This document shows positions 61,404 to 64,000 of a stretch of 64,000 nucleotides of DNA, in pieces. Made by a program: the position numbers and the translations under genes. The DNA is from Lysinibacillus odysseyi 34hs-1 = NBRC 100172 (GTDB taxonomy: Bacteria; Bacillota; Bacilli; Bacillales_A; Planococcaceae): contig NZ_BCVX01000001.1 in NCBI RefSeq assembly GCF_001591965.1, positions 186,001-250,000 of the forward strand. Direction: 5' to 3'. Positions within the stretch are counted from its first letter, which is position 1; every line of letters starts with the position of its first letter. The notes under the pieces are model-generated. The model was not told the origin of the DNA. It ran no database searches and saw nothing but the letters and a program-made list of their open reading frames with translations.

Positions 61404-62447
61404 TTAGTTAAATGTGGTTAACTCTTTTGAAACAGAATTTAAAAACTCTTTTTCAAACTTATAAATGTGTTTACCTTCAGTACTACTTAATTTTATTACG
61501 TCTGATATCATTCCATCAATTAAGGATACCGATTTTATAGAATTGATTTCTATTTGATTATCGAACAAATGCTCAAGTGAAGCATTGGCTTCTATTTGAG
61601 TAAAGAGTTCTTTTAATTGTGCTGGTGGAATTTCGCCTTCTAATTTATTCATTACAGTATTCAGCAGATTCACTAGATTTTCTTCACCTAATTTGCTGCC
61701 TTCTGTTGCAGCCATCAGTAATGCTGTAAATTCTTCACCGTTTAAATGATTCGTTCCTTTTTCAAACTCAAATGCCACTTGCGTAATCGCTCTTATTCGG
61801 ATATCTTCCTGCAAGTTGTACTCTACGCCATCCATAGAATCGATAAGCGTTGAAATAGTATCTAAATCAATCACTGCATAATAATCAATTGGTAAATCTA
61901 ATAGTTTTGAAACAGCTGTTCTTACATTTTCAGCACCGCCAAAATTATAAGCAAATAATAATTTATCGTACAAAGTAGTGCCATCCTTTTTATCCGCTAC
62001 CGGTACATATGTATCATTAGGCAGCGAGACAATTTTCATCATTTTTTTATCTTTGTTATAAGTAAGTAAAAGATTTACATAAATTCGATTTTCCATCTCT
62101 TTCGACTTTACCGTAATTAATGTAGTGAAATATTCAGCTTCCTCAATTACTGAGTCACTTGCAACACTTGTGTTAGATCCTTTATGGAAATCACTACTGC
62201 TTGAATCGCTAGTCCAGCTTTCGGGAAGCAACGATGGCATAAACAAAAATAGACACAAACCTACTACTAATAAAGATACTGTTGCAGGAGCGAGTTTTTT
62301 TACAGGAATAAGCGGCTTCTTTTGTGTATGAGTACCCTCATCCATTTTGTGAATTTGTTCAAATACGCTATCACGATTTTCTTTTGTAAATTGCAGTTCT
62401 CGATCCGATATATTGGAAAACGCATTCTTTACCCGTTTATCTTCCAC
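61404..62447 (-). CDS. Anti-sigma factor with degenerate LCP domain
   Basis: 347 residues. Cytoplasmic N-terminus (residues 1-50, sigma-binding), one membrane segment (LAPATVSLLVVGLCLFLFMP), a Ser-rich linker, then a LytR-CpsA-Psr-like domain: MMKIVSLPNDTYVPV, YDKLLFAYNFGGAENVRTAV, LDLPIDYYAVIDLDTISTLI, DSMDGVEYNL, HLNGEEFTALLMAA. Enzymatic LCP proteins have SIPRDTY and YvRsR at these points; here the arginines are Asn and hydrophobic residues. Starts with GTG behind AAAGGAGG, overlapping the sigma gene by 11 bases. Confidence 0.75.
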   Translation of the reverse strand: MEDKRVKNAFSNISDRELQFTKENRDSVFEQIHKMDEGTHTQKKPLIPVKKLAPATVSLLVVGLCLFLFMPSLLPESWTSDSSSSDFHKGSNTSVASDSVIEEAEYFTTLITVKSKEMENRIYVNLLLTYNKDKKMMKIVSLPNDTYVPVADKKDGTTLYDKLLFAYNFGGAENVRTAVSKLLDLPIDYYAVIDLDTISTLIDSMDGVEYNLQEDIRIRAITQVAFEFEKGTNHLNGEEFTALLMAATEGSKLGEENLVNLLNTVMNKLEGEIPPAQLKELFTQIEANASLEHLFDNQIEINSIKSVSLIDGMISDVIKLSSTEGKHIYKFEKEFLNSVSKELTTFN

Positions 62448-62964
62448 TATATTCTGCCTCCTTTAACATGGGCTCTAATCTTTGTTTTGCTCTTCTTAAT
62501 CGAGTTTTTACCGTATTAACCGGCATATTTAAAATTTCGGCAATTTCCTCTGTCTTTAATGAATCGTAGTAGTATAGATAAACTACTTCTTGATACACTT
62601 TTGGAAGAGAGAAAATAATATCTTTTATTTCATCATTATTGTATTTATCGATAACTGTTTTTTCAGTTGATGGTAATATCGACTTTGCTGTTTCATTAAC
62701 AAAGCTTTTTACCTTTACCATTTTGTAATTCCAGCTTTTTAAATAATCCTTACACTCGTTAATCGTGATGCGATAGAGCCATGTTTTAATCTGTGCTTCA
62801 TAACGATACGAATCAAGATGTTTGTAACATTTGATGAACGTATTTTGAACCAGATCCTTAGCACACTCGGCATCCTTCACATAAGAAAAGGCCAGTCGCA
62901 CCAGCTCATTACCGTATTCAATCATTATTTTTTCTAATACATAATCTTTTTCCTCTCTGTCCAT
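62437..62964 (-). CDS. ECF sigma factor, SigX-like
   Basis: 175 residues. Region 2: LVRLAFSYVKDAECAKDLVQ, NTFIKCYKHLDSYRYEAQIK, TWLYRITINECKDYLKS. Region 4: IIFSLPKVYQEVVYLYYYDS, LKTEEIAEILNMPVNTVKTR, LRRAKQRLEPML. It directs RNA polymerase to envelope-stress promoters and should be held by the anti-sigma protein encoded next. A promoter of the ECF type lies upstream, so it probably autoregulates. GGGGAGGG precedes the ATG. Confidence 0.9.
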   Translation of the reverse strand: MDREEKDYVLEKIMIEYGNELVRLAFSYVKDAECAKDLVQNTFIKCYKHLDSYRYEAQIKTWLYRITINECKDYLKSWNYKMVKVKSFVNETAKSILPSTEKTVIDKYNNDEIKDIIFSLPKVYQEVVYLYYYDSLKTEEIAEILNMPVNTVKTRLRRAKQRLEPMLKEAEYSGR

Positions 62965-63006
62965 TCTACTACCCTCCCCTTCAATCTACTTTGAATTCTG
63001 CTATTA

Positions 63007-63033
63007 GACGATTGCCAAATCATTATAGGTTCA
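63007..63033 (-). promoter_or_regulatory. Predicted autoregulated ECF promoter
   Basis: On the minus strand TGAACC (63028-63033) and CGTC (63007-63010) are spaced by 17 bases, matching the TGAAC-N16/17-CGTC type used by extracytoplasmic sigma factors, 43 bases before the sigma gene. Confidence 0.6.
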
Positions 63034-63112
63034 ATTTTACAAAAATAGTTAAAGAAATAGTACGTCAGTAAAATGGGGATCTGCAATGTTAAGTAATTTT
63101 CCATATAAAAAA

Positions 63113-63147
63113 GCCTGATTTCTCATCACTCAAACGAGAAACCAGGC
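63113..63147 (-). terminator. Orphan terminator
   Basis: GCCTGATTTCTC..GAGAAACCAGGC with TTTTTT on the minus strand only. No minus-strand gene lies to its right for at least 450 bases, so its gene appears to have been lost. Confidence 0.65.
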
Positions 63148-63157
63148 CTTGTTATTG

Positions 63158-63225
63158 CTCTAACAAATGGCCATGTAATGGAAAAAATGCACTCTTTATT
63201 AAAGAATTGCGCCCAATTATTGATA
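63158..63225. repeat. attC-like dyad R4
   Basis: CTCTAAC at the left, central CACTCTTTATTAAAGAATTG stem, then GCGCCCAATTATTGAT. Outer ends are diverged from R2/R3. The rest of the 658-base gap 62965-63622 includes GTGCCTCGTTAGTTGAATGG (63460-63479), another end-motif variant. Confidence 0.6.
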
Positions 63226-63622
63226 TCACATTATTCTATTCAAAATAAAAATTAGAATTACTCTACCCCTAAACTTTCACAACATTAAAAGTATTTTATG
63301 TGCCGGCTCTTTTTGGCAACACATGGGTGCTGGTTAGTTTAGGTAATCGGATGGATTATACAATCGTAGAACCTAGCCCTATTTAGTATAACTAAATTTT
63401 TATTTTGGAATGTTATTAGAATAATTTTTATATGCTTTATAAATCCTTTCTTTACGAAAGTGCCTCGTTAGTTGAATGGGAAAAGAATTGTTTGTTTTAC
63501 AATCATACCTTGATAATTTAGATGCTATTCCGATTGTTTTATCTAATAAAGGTGAAATGGATAAAAGTGTTGAAATGAGTAAGATACATTTAAATTGCCT
63601 CAATTAGAAAGGGAGAGAATAA

Positions 63623-64000
63623 ATGATTGATATACTCTTAAAATATATGTCTGATTTTACTTCACTCAGCGGAGATGAACAGCGGGCAATTTCTGAAAGT
63701 TTAAGAATTGATGAATATAAAAAAGGAAAGTACCTTCTTAGACAAGGAGAATTTTCCGCCATTAAATGTTATTTCGTGTTAAAGGGGTGTGTTAGGCAGT
63801 TTTTTATAGATGAATCAGGTAAAGAGGTAACAACAAACTTTTTTACTGAAGAACAAGCTATACCAATTATCAACGAAAAGACTCAAGGTGAGCTGTCAAA
63901 GTATTCATTAGTCTGTATCGAAGATTGTATATTAGTTGTTGGTGATATTGATTCAGAAAATACGATGTTTAACCAATACCCGCAACTTGAAATGATGATA
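63623..64000 (+). CDS. Crp/Fnr-family regulator, cut by the window end
   Basis: The first 126 codons are present after AAGGGAGAG. It opens MIDILLKYMSDFTSLSGDEQ and continues RIDEYKKGKYLLRQGEFSAI, CYFVLKGCVRQFFIDESGKE, TTNFFTEEQAIPI: the cyclic-nucleotide-binding-like beta barrel of Crp/Fnr proteins. The DNA-binding HTH would lie beyond 64000. No Fnr-type N-terminal cysteine cluster is seen. The effector cannot be told. Confidence 0.8.
   Translation, partial: MIDILLKYMSDFTSLSGDEQRAISESLRIDEYKKGKYLLRQGEFSAIKCYFVLKGCVRQFFIDESGKEVTTNFFTEEQAIPIINEKTQGELSKYSLVCIEDCILVVGDIDSENTMFNQYPQLEMMI

Noticed and set aside
63400-63603. 67-codon minus-strand frame before the Crp/Fnr gene
   Set aside because: Overlaps repeat motif variants and the Crp/Fnr upstream region, with no start signal.

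Overview
The window is low-GC Firmicute chromosome. Strong AGGAGG-type ribosome binding sites, TTG/GTG starts, Bacillus-like gene families (DUF5071, DUF3916, EcsB-type ABC, dpp/ykf operon, NprR-like regulator) and SigX-like sigma factors point to Bacillales, most likely a Planococcaceae-type Bacillus relative (Lysinibacillus/Solibacillus-like). The genus is an inference. No rRNA, tRNA, CRISPR array or complete transposon was seen.

0-8.2 kb: a decayed contact-toxin (polymorphic toxin) locus on the minus strand. It holds orphan toxin C-termini (one deaminase-type, two frameshifted), immunity genes (Imm6-like, DUF6985-like, SUKH), a chimera of a serine recombinase missing its catalytic serine with an IS110 transposase tail, and IS-end-like repeats. 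8.3-21.1 kb: ordinary chromosome with an EcsA/EcsB-like ABC exporter, a GIY-YIG-like membrane protein, an MFS exporter, an Mrr-like nuclease, a Nudix hydrolase, a DASS anion transporter, and an EamA transporter with a divergent ArsR-type regulator.

21.2-25.7 kb: a run of small unrelated plus-strand genes (DUF7660, DHFR-family, GNAT, cytidine deaminase, lipoprotein, two small membrane proteins). Most are followed by a GTTCCCAAACG..GTTTGGGAAC-type dyad, and two junctions share a 99-bp direct repeat. This looks like a gene-cassette array. Similar dyads and a second, attC-like dyad family recur at 56-63 kb beside minus-strand small genes.

26-33 kb: a phospholipase D-like protein, an isolated phage/plasmid-type replication module (ORF6N, DnaD-like, DnaB helicase, unknown), and an operon pairing a BMP-family binding lipoprotein with a chemotaxis receptor. 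33.7-34.8 kb: an EamA transporter behind a 17-codon leader peptide with mutually exclusive hairpins that can mask its ribosome binding site. A second gene (MBL hydrolase, 53.7 kb) has the same layout with a 4-codon leader.

36.6-39.4 kb: an RRNPP quorum-sensing unit made of an NprR-like HTH/TPR regulator, a 29-codon pheromone precursor gene directly after it, and a divergent secreted subtilisin. 39.6-52.1 kb: a large murein-peptide uptake and recycling operon (VanX-type dipeptidase, DppA, YkfB, DppE-B-C-D, YkfD, YkfA, a class A beta-lactamase-fold hydrolase, YkfC) with a DmpA-type peptidase upstream. 52-64 kb: accessory small genes, a secreted nuclease with an EF-hand-like tail, a second beta clamp (DnaN), an ECF sigma factor with a predicted autoregulated promoter and an anti-sigma protein carrying a degenerate LCP domain, and the start of a Crp/Fnr-type regulator cut by the window end.
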